A stretch of 64,000 bases of DNA from JBBROS01 sp965213855 (GCA_965213855.1 CBDCAA010000011.1:310001-374000); one strand, 5' to 3'; shown: positions 25,555-34,574, counted from the stretch's first letter. Translations and numbers: made by a program. The notes: generated from the sequence alone by a model not told the origin.

Positions 25555-25572
25555 TGCGACAGCGGTGGCCTC

Positions 25573-27036
25573 GTGGTTGACAGAGATCGTCACACGGCTG
25601 CCGCGCCGCCCGTCAAGACCCCGCTTTCGGGCGGGTTCCATTCACCTCAGACCGCTTTGGGGGACCTGGACGCCGGCTCGGCGGCGTCACTGATCGCGGC
25701 TGCATCGGACGTGACGCTCGTCGTCGACCGGGACGGCCTGATCCTGGACCTCTCGATCCAGAACGAGGAGCTGAGCGCCGACCTCGACAGCGGGCGGCAC
25801 TGGGCCGGCAACCCGCTGGTCAACACCGTTGCCGCGGACAGCCGGGTCAAGGTCGGCAACCTGTTGCAGGACGGAGCGCGAGCGGAGGTCCGCTGGCGCC
25901 ATGTCAACCACCTGGCCGCCGACGGCCGGTCCGTCCCCGTGATGTACTGTTGCGTGCAGCTTGGACAGGAAGGCCGCATGGTCGTGTTCGGCCGCGACCT
26001 GCGCGCGCTGTCTGCCCTGCAGCAGCGGCTGATGAACGCCCAGGCGACGCTCGAACAGGACTACAGTCGGCTGCGCGACGTGGAAATGCGCTACCGTCTG
26101 CTGTTCCAGACGTCCTCCGAAGCCGTGCTCATCATCGACCCAGTGCGCAACCGGGTCGTCGAGGCGAACCCCGCCGCCCGCGAGATGTTCGGCGCCGAGC
26201 TGCGCGAGATCGTCGGGCACGCGCTCCTGACCCGCTTTGCCGAGCAGGCGCCGGCCGCCGAATACCTGTCCGCGGTGCGCAACGGAGAGGCGGCCGAAGA
26301 CCTGACCATCCACCTGGTCCACGCGCACCGCGAGGTCGTCGTCCGCGCCAGCGCCTTCAGGCAAGACGCGTCGACGATGTTGCTCGTGCGGATCTCGTCG
26401 TCGCACGCCGTCGCGGCGGCGACGTCGCTGACCGCGGCGAAGTCCAAGCTGCTGCGCGCGGTCGAGAATGCGCCGGACGGCTTCGTCGTGACGGACAGCG
26501 ACGGCGCGATCGTCATCGCCAACGCTGCCTTCGTCGGCATGGCGGGCCTGGTCGCCGAAGAGGCGGCGCGGGGCCAGTCGCTCGATCGCTGGGTGGGCGA
26601 GAGCGGCGTCGATATGACCGTGCTGATCGCCAACCTCCGGCAGCGCGGCGTGGTGCGTTTCTTCGCAACCACGATGCGGCCCGAAGGGGGCGGCGCCAGT
26701 GCGCAGGTCGAGATCAGCGCGGTCGCGATCGATAACGGCCAGCCGTCGTTCGGCTTCGCACTGCGTAACGTGGGTCCGCGCCCGCGCGACACGAAGGCCG
26801 CCCGAGCGCTGCCCCGGTCGGTCGAGCAGTTGCAGGAGCTGATCGGCCGGGTCGCGCTGAAGGACCTGGTGCGCGAGGCGACCGAGGTGATCGAGCGGCT
26901 GTCGATCGAGGCCGCGCTCGAGCTGACCAACGACAACCGGGCCTCCGCCGCCGAGATGCTGGGTCTCAGCCGGCAAAGCCTTTATGTGAAACTCCGGCGC
27001 TACGGCCTCGGCGACCTCGAAGGGGCGCGGGACTGA
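25573..27036 (+). CDS. ppsR: PpsR/CrtJ-type photosynthesis repressor
   Basis: 487 aa from GTG 25573, 18 bp after aerR; the ribosome site is weak. Three PAS-like domains (about residues 40-140, 165-265, 285-400: SDVTLVVDRDG, SSEAVLIIDPVRN and NAPDGFVVTDSDG), a Q-linker helix between the first two, and a C-terminal Fis-type helix-turn-helix (DNRASAAEMLGLSRQSLYVKLRRYGL). Represses bch, crt and puc genes under oxygen or light in relatives. The only cysteines are an adjacent pair, C126-C127 in the first PAS; there is none in the helix-turn-helix where Rhodobacter PpsR has a redox-active one. Its stop overlaps the bchG start. Confidence 0.93.
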   Translation: MVDRDRHTAAAPPVKTPLSGGFHSPQTALGDLDAGSAASLIAAASDVTLVVDRDGLILDLSIQNEELSADLDSGRHWAGNPLVNTVAADSRVKVGNLLQDGARAEVRWRHVNHLAADGRSVPVMYCCVQLGQEGRMVVFGRDLRALSALQQRLMNAQATLEQDYSRLRDVEMRYRLLFQTSSEAVLIIDPVRNRVVEANPAAREMFGAELREIVGHALLTRFAEQAPAAEYLSAVRNGEAAEDLTIHLVHAHREVVVRASAFRQDASTMLLVRISSSHAVAAATSLTAAKSKLLRAVENAPDGFVVTDSDGAIVIANAAFVGMAGLVAEEAARGQSLDRWVGESGVDMTVLIANLRQRGVVRFFATTMRPEGGGASAQVEISAVAIDNGQPSFGFALRNVGPRPRDTKAARALPRSVEQLQELIGRVALKDLVREATEVIERLSIEAALELTNDNRASAAEMLGLSRQSLYVKLRRYGLGDLEGARD

Positions 27037-27947
27037 TGGCCGGCACAGCTCGCATGGCCGCGCAAAGCCCCGTCCCCGGCCGACGCGGCCCGGCCGCCGC
27101 GCTGGAGCTGCTGAAGCCGATCACCTGGTTCGCGCCCATGTGGGCGTTCGGCTGCGGCGTGGTCTCGGTCGGCGACGCCCCGAACGCGCGCTGGTGGGTG
27201 GTGGCCCTCGGCATCGCGCTGGCCGGGCCGATGGTGTGCGGCACGAGCCAGGCGGCCAACGACTGGTTCGACCGCCATGTCGACGCGATCAACGAGCCGG
27301 GCCGCCCGATCCCGTCGGGGCGGCTGCCGGGGCGCGCGGGCCTGTATATCGCCCTGGCCTGGACGGCGGCGTCGCTGGCCGTCGCCGCGATGCTCGGCCG
27401 GCTTGCGTTCGACGCGGCGATGATCGGCCTCGCGCTTGCCTGGGCCTACAGCGCCCCGCCATTGCGGCTGAAGGAGAATGGCTGGCTCGGCAACCTCGCC
27501 TGCGGCGCGTGCTACGAGGGCCTGCCCTGGTTCACCGGGGCGGCGATCGTCGGCGCGGCTTGGCCGAGTTGGCATGTCATGACCGCGCTCGTTCTCTATA
27601 GTGTCGGCGCGCATGGCATCATGACGCTGAACGACTTCAAGAGCGTCGAGGGCGACCGCCAGATGGGTGTCGACTCGCTCCCGGTGCTGCTGGGGCCGGA
27701 GCGGGCCGCGCGGTTCGCCTGCCTGGTCATGGCTGCGCCCCAGGCCGTCATCGTTGCCTTGCTGCTGCATTGGCACCGGCCCTGGTTCGCCGCCGGGGTG
27801 GCCGTGCTGCTGATCGTGCAGCTCGGTCTGATGACGCGCTTCCTGCGTGAGCCGCGGCGGCTTGCCCCGTGGTACAACGGCACGGGCACGCTCGGCTTCG
27901 TGCTGGGCATGCTGTTGGTCGCGTTCGCGCTGCGGGGCGGGGCATGA
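27036..27947 (+). CDS. bchG: Bacteriochlorophyll synthase BchG
   Basis: 303 aa, start in TGATG overlap with ppsR. UbiA-family membrane prenyltransferase that esterifies bacteriochlorophyllide a with geranylgeranyl (or phytyl) diphosphate. Two Asp-rich motifs are visible: NDWFDRHVDAINEPGRPIPSG and NDFKSVEGDRQMGVDSLPV; ELLKPITWFAPMWAFGCG opens the first helix. About eight spans. The substrate tail is then reduced by BchP, encoded two genes downstream. Confidence 0.96.
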   Translation: MAGTARMAAQSPVPGRRGPAAALELLKPITWFAPMWAFGCGVVSVGDAPNARWWVVALGIALAGPMVCGTSQAANDWFDRHVDAINEPGRPIPSGRLPGRAGLYIALAWTAASLAVAAMLGRLAFDAAMIGLALAWAYSAPPLRLKENGWLGNLACGACYEGLPWFTGAAIVGAAWPSWHVMTALVLYSVGAHGIMTLNDFKSVEGDRQMGVDSLPVLLGPERAARFACLVMAAPQAVIVALLLHWHRPWFAAGVAVLLIVQLGLMTRFLREPRRLAPWYNGTGTLGFVLGMLLVAFALRGGA

Positions 27948-29290
27948 GGGCCTCTGCGGCACCGTTGGGCTGGCTCGGCATCCTGCGGCTCGGCGTCGTG
28001 CAGGCCGGGCTTGGCGCCGTCGTCGTGCTGACCACCTCGACCCTGAACCGGGTGATGATCATCGAGTGGCATCTGCCGGCCATCCTGCCCGGGCTGCTCG
28101 TGGCGTTGCACTACGCCGTGCAGGTGCTCCGGCCGCGGCTGGGCTACGGCTCGGACATGGGCGGGCGCCGCACGCCTTGGATCATCGGCGGCATGGCGTG
28201 CCTCGCGCTGGGCGCCGTGGGTGCGGCCGCGGGAGTCGCGCTGATTGGGGGCAACGTCTGGGCCGGCATGGCCTTGGCGCTCGCGTCGTTCCTGTTAGTG
28301 GGCGCCGGCGTCGGCGCCGCCGGGACGTCGCTGCTGGCATTGCTGGCCGCGCGCGTCGAGTCGCGGCTTCGGGCGCCCGCGGCGACCATCGTGTGGCTGA
28401 TGATGCTGCTGGGCATCGCGGTCACCGCGACGGTGGCGGGCCGCCTGCTCGACCCGTTCGGCCCCGCCCGCCTCGTGGCCGTCGTCGCGGGAGTCGCGGC
28501 GCTCGCCTTGGCCGCGTCCGCGCTGGCCGTGCGCGGGATCGAGGGCGCCACCCTCGCTCGCGCGGCTCGGCCGGACGCCGCGCCGGGGTTCGTCGGCGCG
28601 CTGCGCGACGTCTGGCGCGAGCCGCAGGCCCGGCGCTTTGCCGTCTTCGTGTTCGTCTCCATGCTCGCCTATAGCGCGCAAGAGCTGGTGATCGAGCCCT
28701 TCGCCGGCGCCGTGTTCCACCTGAGCCCCGGGCAGTCGACGGCCTTGACCGGGCTGCACCATGCGGGCGTGCTTGCCGGGATGGCGCTGGTTGCGGTCAG
28801 CGGCTTGGTTGCCGGCTCCTTCAGCCTGCGCGCCATGCGGGCCTGGACCATGGGTGGCTGCGCTGGCTCCGCCGTGGCCGCGCTCGGCCTGGCTGCCGCC
28901 GGTCTGGCCGGCCCCGGTGCCCCGCTGCAGACGGCGGTGCTGCTGCTGGGCCTCGCCAACGGCGCGTTCGCCGTCGCCGCGATCGGCACGATGATGGGCC
29001 TCGCCGGCGCCGGCCGCGCTGCGCGCGAGGGTACGCGCATGGGCCTGTGGGGCGCCGCGCAGGCCCTTGCCTTCGGCGCCGGCGGCCTTGTCGGCACCGG
29101 CGCCAGTGATCTTATGCGGCTGATCTTTGCCGACCCGGCGACGGCCTATGCCGGCGTGTTCGGCGCGGAGGCCCTGCTGTTCGCACTGGCGGCGGGGCTG
29201 GCGGTGCAGGTGTTCGGCGCGCAGCGGGTCCGGCCCGGCGCCGGACGTGGGACTACTCTCGTGATCGGAGGCCAAGATGCAGCAGCCTGA
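27944..29290 (+). CDS. PucC-like BCD-family MFS protein next to bchG/bchP
   Basis: 448 aa from ATG 27944 in ATGA overlap with bchG; the upstream open frame is shadow. Twelve-span MFS protein of the bacteriochlorophyll-delivery group, paralogous to LhaA at 14186-15646 (shared LRLGVVQAGLGAVVVLTTS then TLNRVMIIEWHLPA, and AYSAQELVIEPFAGAVF). This position between bchG and bchP is conserved (orf428/bch2 in Rhodobacter). Function presumably in handling newly made BChl or antenna insertion; unproven. Confidence 0.88.
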   Translation: MRASAAPLGWLGILRLGVVQAGLGAVVVLTTSTLNRVMIIEWHLPAILPGLLVALHYAVQVLRPRLGYGSDMGGRRTPWIIGGMACLALGAVGAAAGVALIGGNVWAGMALALASFLLVGAGVGAAGTSLLALLAARVESRLRAPAATIVWLMMLLGIAVTATVAGRLLDPFGPARLVAVVAGVAALALAASALAVRGIEGATLARAARPDAAPGFVGALRDVWREPQARRFAVFVFVSMLAYSAQELVIEPFAGAVFHLSPGQSTALTGLHHAGVLAGMALVAVSGLVAGSFSLRAMRAWTMGGCAGSAVAALGLAAAGLAGPGAPLQTAVLLLGLANGAFAVAAIGTMMGLAGAGRAAREGTRMGLWGAAQALAFGAGGLVGTGASDLMRLIFADPATAYAGVFGAEALLFALAAGLAVQVFGAQRVRPGAGRGTTLVIGGQDAAA

Positions 29291-30476
29291 GACTGTCACA
29301 TGGGACGCGGTCGTGGTCGGCGGCGGCCCGGCCGGCGCCGTCGCCGCGGCTGACCTCGCGCGCGCCGGGCACCAGGTGCTCCTGCTCGACCGGGCCGGGC
29401 GGATCAAGCCCTGCGGCGGTGCCGTGCCGCCGATCCTGGTGCGCGACTTCGGCATCCCGGACAGCCTCATCGTCGCCCGCGCCACCGGCGCCCGGATCGT
29501 CTCGCCCAGCGACAAGGAAGCGGACATGCCGATCGCCCAGACCGGCGGCGACACCGGCTACGTCGGCATGGTCGACCGCGAGCACTTCGACGAGTGGCTG
29601 CGCGAGCGCGCCGTCTCGGCCGGCGCCACCCGCGTCGACGGCACCTTCGACACCGTCGAGCGCGACCCGGACGGCATGGCCGTCGTCACCTATGCGCCGA
29701 AGGACGGCAGCGCCGCGGTGCGCGCCCGCGCCCGGGCCATCGTCGGCGCCGATGGCGCCAAGAGCCAGGTCGCACGCCAATGCGTGAAGGGCTGGGAGCG
29801 CGTGAAATACGTCTTTGCCTACCACGAGATCGTCGAAGTGCCCGACGGCTGGGACGGCTCGCGCTGCGACGTCTACTACCAGGGCCACCTGTCGCCCGAT
29901 TTCTACGCGTGGATCTTTCCGCACGGGAAGGTGGCCAGCATCGGCACCGGGTCGATGCAGAAGGGCTTCAGCCTGCGCGGGGCCGTTACCGCGCTGCGCA
30001 ACACGGCCGGGCTCGCGGACATGAGGACGGTGCGGCGCGAGGGCGCGCCGATCCCGCTGAAGCCGATGAAGCGCTGGGACAACGGCCGCGACGTCGTGCT
30101 CGCGGGCGATGCCGCTGGCGTTGTGGCGCCGGCCTCGGGCGAAGGGATCTACTACGCGATGCTCGGCGGCCGCCTTGCCGCCGAGGCGGTGGTGAAGCTG
30201 CACGCGACCGGCGACGTCCGCGCGCTCAAGCACGCCCGCCAGCGCTTCATGAAGTCGCACGGCAAGGTGTTCTTCATCCTCGGCCTCCTGCAGGCCTTCT
30301 GGTACTCGAGCGACAAGCGCCGCGAGAAGTTCGTCTCCGTCTGCCGCGACCCGGACGTGCAGCGCCTGACGTGGGAAGGCTACATGGACAAGAAGCTGGT
30401 CATGAAAGACCCCTTCGCCCATGTCCGCATCTTCTTCAAGGACATGGCCCACCTTCTCGGCTTCGCCCGTGCATGA
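29277..30476 (+). CDS. bchP: Geranylgeranyl reductase BchP
   Basis: 399 aa; GGAGG precedes the ATG, which lies 14 bp inside the previous gene. FAD-dependent reductase converting the geranylgeranyl tail of BChl to phytyl. N-terminal dinucleotide-binding motif DAVVVGGGPAGAVAAADLA, substrate/FAD motif LLLDRAGRIKPCGGAVPP, and the second FAD motif VLAGDAAGVVAPASGEGIYY. The C-terminal end MDKKLVMKDPFAHVRIFFKD is typical. Completes the ppsR-bchG-pucC-like-bchP run. Confidence 0.96.
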   Translation: MQQPETVTWDAVVVGGGPAGAVAAADLARAGHQVLLLDRAGRIKPCGGAVPPILVRDFGIPDSLIVARATGARIVSPSDKEADMPIAQTGGDTGYVGMVDREHFDEWLRERAVSAGATRVDGTFDTVERDPDGMAVVTYAPKDGSAAVRARARAIVGADGAKSQVARQCVKGWERVKYVFAYHEIVEVPDGWDGSRCDVYYQGHLSPDFYAWIFPHGKVASIGTGSMQKGFSLRGAVTALRNTAGLADMRTVRREGAPIPLKPMKRWDNGRDVVLAGDAAGVVAPASGEGIYYAMLGGRLAAEAVVKLHATGDVRALKHARQRFMKSHGKVFFILGLLQAFWYSSDKRREKFVSVCRDPDVQRLTWEGYMDKKLVMKDPFAHVRIFFKDMAHLLGFARA

Positions 30477-30485
30477 GGTCGGCCG

Positions 30486-30968
30486 ATGAGCGCGCGCGCG
30501 ACCCCGATCCTGGTGGCGGCCGTTGCGGCCCTGCTCGTCGCGATCCTGGGCGCGACCGCGACCGATATCGGGCCGTGGTACCTCGCGCTGCAGAAGCCGG
30601 GCTGGCAGCCGCCGGACTGGCTGTTCGGCCCGGTCTGGACGCTGATCTACGCGCTGACCGCCATGGCCGGCGTGATCGCCTGGCGCCACGCCGGCACGGC
30701 CGCCGGGCGCCAGCGCATGCTGGTGCTGTTCGCGGTCAACGCGCTGCTGAACGTCGGCTGGAGCGAGCTGTTCTTCAAGCTCCGCCGCCCCGACTGGGCG
30801 CTGATCGAGGCGGTGCCGTTCTGGCTGTCGATCCTCGTGCTGATCGTCGTGCTGGCCCCGGTCTCCTCGACTGCGAGCCGGCTGCTGCTGCCCTACCTCG
30901 CCTGGGTGGCGTTCGCGACGGTGCTGAACCTTGCCGTCGTGCGACTCAACCCGAGTTTCGGGACATGA
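30486..30968 (+). CDS. TspO/MBR-family tryptophan-rich sensory protein (copy 1)
   Basis: 160 aa, five membrane spans. TspO (CrtK) binds porphyrins and in Rhodobacter negatively affects pigment gene expression. Motifs: ATDIGPWYLALQKPGWQPP, DWLFGPVWTLIYALTAMAG, WSELFFKLRRPDWALIE. Nine bases after bchP, so probably in the same operon. A second tspO lies on the other side of hemC (32097-32591), an unusual arrangement. Confidence 0.92.
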   Translation: MSARATPILVAAVAALLVAILGATATDIGPWYLALQKPGWQPPDWLFGPVWTLIYALTAMAGVIAWRHAGTAAGRQRMLVLFAVNALLNVGWSELFFKLRRPDWALIEAVPFWLSILVLIVVLAPVSSTASRLLLPYLAWVAFATVLNLAVVRLNPSFGT

Positions 30969-31044
30969 CCCTGAGCGACCCGATGCCGACCGTGACCCAA
31001 GGCGCCTCGACGAGCGCCCAAGACAAGCCAATAGGGGGGTGACC

Positions 31045-32100
31045 ATGGACCTTTCGACACTCATGGCGACGCCGCACGTCGCACCTGCACCGGCGAGCCC
31101 CGTACCGGCGGGCAAGGCCGCGCCCCGCGTCAAGCCGCACCACCACGGGCTGCCGCTGCGGGTCGGTTCGCGCGCCTCGCCGCTGGCATTGACGCAAACG
31201 CGCATGTTCCTGGCGCTGCTGACGAAGTTCTGCCCGGTGCTGCGCGGCATGGACGTCTTCCACGAGCACGCCATCCGGACCACCGGCGACGCGACCCAGG
31301 CAACGGGCGAGCGCCTGGCCGACATCGGCGGCAAAGGCCTGTTTGCAAAAGAGATCCACGAGGCGCTGCTTGATGGCCGCATCGATTTTGCGGTGCATAG
31401 CCTGAAGGACCTCGAAACCGAGCTGCCCCCCGGCGTCGTGCTCGCCTGCACGCTGCCGCGGGAAGACCCGCGCGACGTGCTGATCCTCGGCCCCGACTGC
31501 CACGAGCCGGCGGCCGGCGGCAGCCCTTATGACGCGCTGCCCCACGGTGCCATCGTCGGCAGCAGCAGCGTTCGCCGGCAGGCGCAGCTCCTTGCGGCCA
31601 GGCCGGACCTGCAGATACGCAACATCCGCGGCAACGTGCACGGCCGCCTCGACAAGGTGCGCCGTGGCGACTACGCGGCGAGCCTGCTGGCCCTGGCCGG
31701 GCTGAAGCGCCTTGGCCTGGAGGAAGAGGCGTCGGTTGTGATCGACGCCGACATCATGGTGCCGTCCGCCTGCCAGGGCATCGTCGGCATCACCGTCCGC
31801 GCCTCGGACCGCGAGCTGCACTCGCTTCTGGCCGCCATCACGGACCCGGAGGCGACGACCATGGCAGCGGCGGAACGCGCGCTGCTCGGCGCGCTCGATG
31901 GATCGTGCCATACGCCCATCGGCGCCTATGCGCGGCTGCTGCCCGGTGGGCGCATGCACCTGACCGGATTGGTCGCGCGGGCCGATGGCAGCTTCGTCTT
32001 GCGTCGCGCGGTCGACTGTGCGCAATCCGATGCCGAGCGCGCGGGCGCCGCATTGGGCGACGAGCTGCGCATGGACTGTCCCGGGGATATGTTCAGCTGA
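31045..32100 (+). CDS. hemC: Hydroxymethylbilane synthase (porphobilinogen deaminase)
   Basis: 351 aa from ATG 31045, preceded by GGGGGGTG; the frame extends upstream into tspO without support. Polymerises four porphobilinogens to hydroxymethylbilane via a dipyrromethane cofactor on Cys-288 (GSCHTPIGAY). Other motifs: LRVGSRASPLALTQT, IRTTGDATQATGERLADIGG, FAVHSLKDLETELP and SSSVRRQAQLLAARPDLQI. The N-terminal 30 residues before LPLRVGSRAS are longer than usual. hemC inside a photosynthesis cluster, flanked by two tspO genes, links early tetrapyrrole supply with porphyrin sensing (inference). Confidence 0.95.
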   Translation: MDLSTLMATPHVAPAPASPVPAGKAAPRVKPHHHGLPLRVGSRASPLALTQTRMFLALLTKFCPVLRGMDVFHEHAIRTTGDATQATGERLADIGGKGLFAKEIHEALLDGRIDFAVHSLKDLETELPPGVVLACTLPREDPRDVLILGPDCHEPAAGGSPYDALPHGAIVGSSSVRRQAQLLAARPDLQIRNIRGNVHGRLDKVRRGDYAASLLALAGLKRLGLEEEASVVIDADIMVPSACQGIVGITVRASDRELHSLLAAITDPEATTMAAAERALLGALDGSCHTPIGAYARLLPGGRMHLTGLVARADGSFVLRRAVDCAQSDAERAGAALGDELRMDCPGDMFS

Positions 32101-32591
32101 TCGAGCAGATTGCCTGGTTTGCCGGCGCCGCGATCGTCCTGGCCGCGGCCGGCGGTCTGCTGACCGAGATCGGGCCGTGGTACCGCGGGCTGCGCAAGTC
32201 GCGCGTGCAGCCGCCGGACTGGCTGTTCGGGCCGGCTTGGACCGTGATCTTGACCTTGTGGGCGGCCGCTGGCGTGCTGGCCTGGCGCGGTGCGCCCGAC
32301 GATGCGGCACTGGCGCGCATCGCCGGCCTGTTTGCAGTCAACTTCGCCCTCCACCTCGTCTGGAGCCCGCTGTTCTTCAAGTTCAAGCGCCCGGACTGGG
32401 CAATGGTGGAGATGCCGCTGCTTTGGCTCTCCATCGCCGCCATGATCGTCGGGCTGGCACCCTATTCGTCCTGGTCGCCCTGGCTGCTCGCGCCCTATCT
32501 GGTATGGGTGTCGTTCGCGATGTGGATCAACTGGGCGATCGTCCGGCTGAACGGGCCGTTCGGCGCCGCCCGGCTCGGCGCCGTCCGGTAG
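32097..32591 (+). CDS. TspO/MBR-family protein (copy 2) with apparent CTG start
   Basis: 164 aa if started at CTG 32097, whose last two bases begin the hemC TGA (CTGA overlap, analogous to the ATGA overlaps elsewhere). No ATG, GTG or TTG in this frame lies near the conserved N-terminus; GGGGA sits about nine bases upstream of the CTG. The protein is a full TspO: LLTEIGPWYRGLRKSRVQPP, DWLFGPAWTVILTLWAAAG, WSPLFFKFKRPDWAMVE, five spans. Alternative explanations are an ATT start upstream or a sequencing error. It differs clearly from copy 1, so this is not a recent duplication. Confidence 0.88.
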   Translation: MIEQIAWFAGAAIVLAAAGGLLTEIGPWYRGLRKSRVQPPDWLFGPAWTVILTLWAAAGVLAWRGAPDDAALARIAGLFAVNFALHLVWSPLFFKFKRPDWAMVEMPLLWLSIAAMIVGLAPYSSWSPWLLAPYLVWVSFAMWINWAIVRLNGPFGAARLGAVR

Positions 32592-32631
32592 CCCTCTTGC
32601 CCCGTCGCGCTGCCTTGGCCACGATGGTGCG

Positions 32632-33843
32632 ATGCAGAACACACCGCCAGAGCCCGATACCGACCGGTTCCTGCGGGACCTGAACGAGCTTCGCCAGATC
32701 GGCGCGTTCAAGACCGGCGTGGACCGCCCCACCTATTCGCCCGACGACATGCGCAGCCGGCAGTGGCTCGTCGAGCGCATGGCCGAGGTCGGGCTCGAGC
32801 CGACGATCGACGGCGTGGGCAACGTGTTCGGCCGCAGCCCGCTGCCCGGCCCCAAGCTCCTGTCCGGCAGCCACATCGAGACGCAGAACGAGGCAGGATG
32901 GCTGGATGGCGCGCTGGGCGTCGTAGCCGCCGTCGCCCTCGCCCGGGCCGGTATCCCATGCGACTGCATCGCCTTCGTCGACGAGGAGGGGCACTACGGC
33001 AGCTTCATCGGCTCCCGCTCCTTCATCGGCCTGCTGCCGGAGGAAGAGATCGACCATCTCTCCAACCGCTACCACGGCAAGCCGATGCGCGATGCCCTGT
33101 CCGAGGCCGGCCTTGCCGGCCGCCCCCGCGTGCAGATGGAGCCGGGCCGCTACAAGGGCTTCTTCGAAATGCACATCGAACAAGGGACGGCGCTCGAGAA
33201 GGCCGGCCACAAGATCGGCGTCGTCACCGGCATCGTCGCGATATGGCAGTACCGCATCACCTTCGAGGGCTCGCAGGACCATGCCGGCGGCACGACGATG
33301 GCCGAGCGGCGCGACGCCGGGCTCGCGGCCGTTCGCTTGCTCGCCTGGCTGGACCAGGAGTTCCCCCGCCATTGCGGCCCGAACACGGTCTGGACCTGCG
33401 GCCGGATCGCCGTCCAGCCCGGCGCCGCGTCCATCATCCCGGGTTCAGCCGAAATCCTGTTTCAGTTTCGCGACACCGACATGGCCGTGCTGGAGCGCCT
33501 CGATACGGTGCTGCGCCGCGGCGTCCACGAGATCAACCGCACTGACCGCTGCCCCGCGACCATCGGCGTCCTCAGCCAGTCCCGTCCGGCACTGTGCGAC
33601 GTCAAGATGGAGGACGCGTTGGTCCAGGCCGCCGAACAACTGGTGCCTGGCCAATGGCAGTACATCCCCAGCGGCGCCGGGCACGATGCCCAATACATGG
33701 CCCGCGTGATGCCTGCGGCCATGCTGTTCGTGCCGTCGATCGGCGGCATCAGCCATCATTGGGCGGAGGACACGTCGGCCGAGGATCTTGCGATTGGCCT
33801 GCGCGTGCTCGTTGCAGGCGCGCGCCGCTTCCTCGAGGCCTGA
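32632..33843 (+). CDS. M20-family Zn-dependent amidohydrolase (allantoate / N-carbamoyl-amino-acid hydrolase type)
   Basis: 403 aa. Hydantoinase/carbamoylase subfamily of peptidase M20: binuclear-metal residues are seen in LLSGSHIETQNEAGWLDGAL, FVDEEGHYGSFIGSRSF, EMHIEQGTALEKAG, and the C-terminal SIGGISHHWAEDTSAEDL. Substrate cannot be fixed from sequence; allantoate, ureidoglycine or N-carbamoyl amino acids are all possible. Separated by 40 bp from tspO copy 2 and followed by repeat array 2, so it marks the edge of the photosynthesis cluster. Not obviously related to pigment metabolism. Confidence 0.88.
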   Translation: MQNTPPEPDTDRFLRDLNELRQIGAFKTGVDRPTYSPDDMRSRQWLVERMAEVGLEPTIDGVGNVFGRSPLPGPKLLSGSHIETQNEAGWLDGALGVVAAVALARAGIPCDCIAFVDEEGHYGSFIGSRSFIGLLPEEEIDHLSNRYHGKPMRDALSEAGLAGRPRVQMEPGRYKGFFEMHIEQGTALEKAGHKIGVVTGIVAIWQYRITFEGSQDHAGGTTMAERRDAGLAAVRLLAWLDQEFPRHCGPNTVWTCGRIAVQPGAASIIPGSAEILFQFRDTDMAVLERLDTVLRRGVHEINRTDRCPATIGVLSQSRPALCDVKMEDALVQAAEQLVPGQWQYIPSGAGHDAQYMARVMPAAMLFVPSIGGISHHWAEDTSAEDLAIGLRVLVAGARRFLEA

Positions 33844-33945
33844 TGCGCCCCGCACCCACGTTCTTCCTGACAAACAGGCCTCGCACGCCGGTCACCGAAC
33901 CCACCCGAGCAGCGCGGGGTACAACTGTTCCGACCGGGCAGCCCC

Positions 33946-34437
33946 GGCGTGGGTGGCCGGGTCAAGCCCGGCCATGACGTATTGTGGAGCGTGCGGGCAT
34001 TCGACCATCTCCGCTCCGCTTATCGACCGCCGGTGACCGCAGAGCCGCGGGTAACAAGAGTACGTCATGGCCGGGCTTGACCCGGCCACCCACGCCATTG
34101 CCGCCAAACAGGCCTCGCACGCCGGTCACCGAACCCACCCGAGCAGCGCGGAATACACGTCCGCCGATCGGGGCATCCCCGGGGTGGGTGGCCGGGTCAA
34201 GCCCGGCCATGACGTGCTTTTGGAAGGTGTGGAGGGGCATAACCATCTCCGCTCAGTTCATCGACCGCACCGGCGTCAATACACGTACGTCATGGCCGGG
34301 CTCGGCTCGGCCACCCATGCCGTTGCCGATTGACAGGCCTCCAACGTCGGTCACGCGAACGAAGCCGAGCAGCGCGGAAGACACATCCATCGACGTGCAT
34401 CCCCGGCGTGGGTGGCCGGGTCACGCCCGGCCATGAC
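33946..34437. repeat. Long-stem repeat array 2, opposite orientation to array 1
   Basis: Units with arms at 34064-34096/34181-34213 and 34289-34321/34405-34437, plus a lone right arm at 33946-33978. Arms match the 33-bp arms of array 1, but the loops (e.g. the one starting ATTGCCGCCAAACAGG at 34097) and the spacers are the reverse complement of those in array 1, so the arrays are inverted relative to each other. Spacing here is about 225 bp. Bases 33844-34574 hold no convincing gene; the stretch 34438-34574 shows nothing I can name. Confidence 0.88.
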
Positions 34438-34574
34438 GTACGTCTGGAACGTGCGGAACAACATTGAACCAGACGAGCCGGGTCAGACCGTGGGTCGTCG
34501 TGAACCCAGGGACGAGCCCCTCCCGCTATTGTCCAGTACGGCGCACCAAATCCGTCGGGGCGCCGCTGCCGGCG

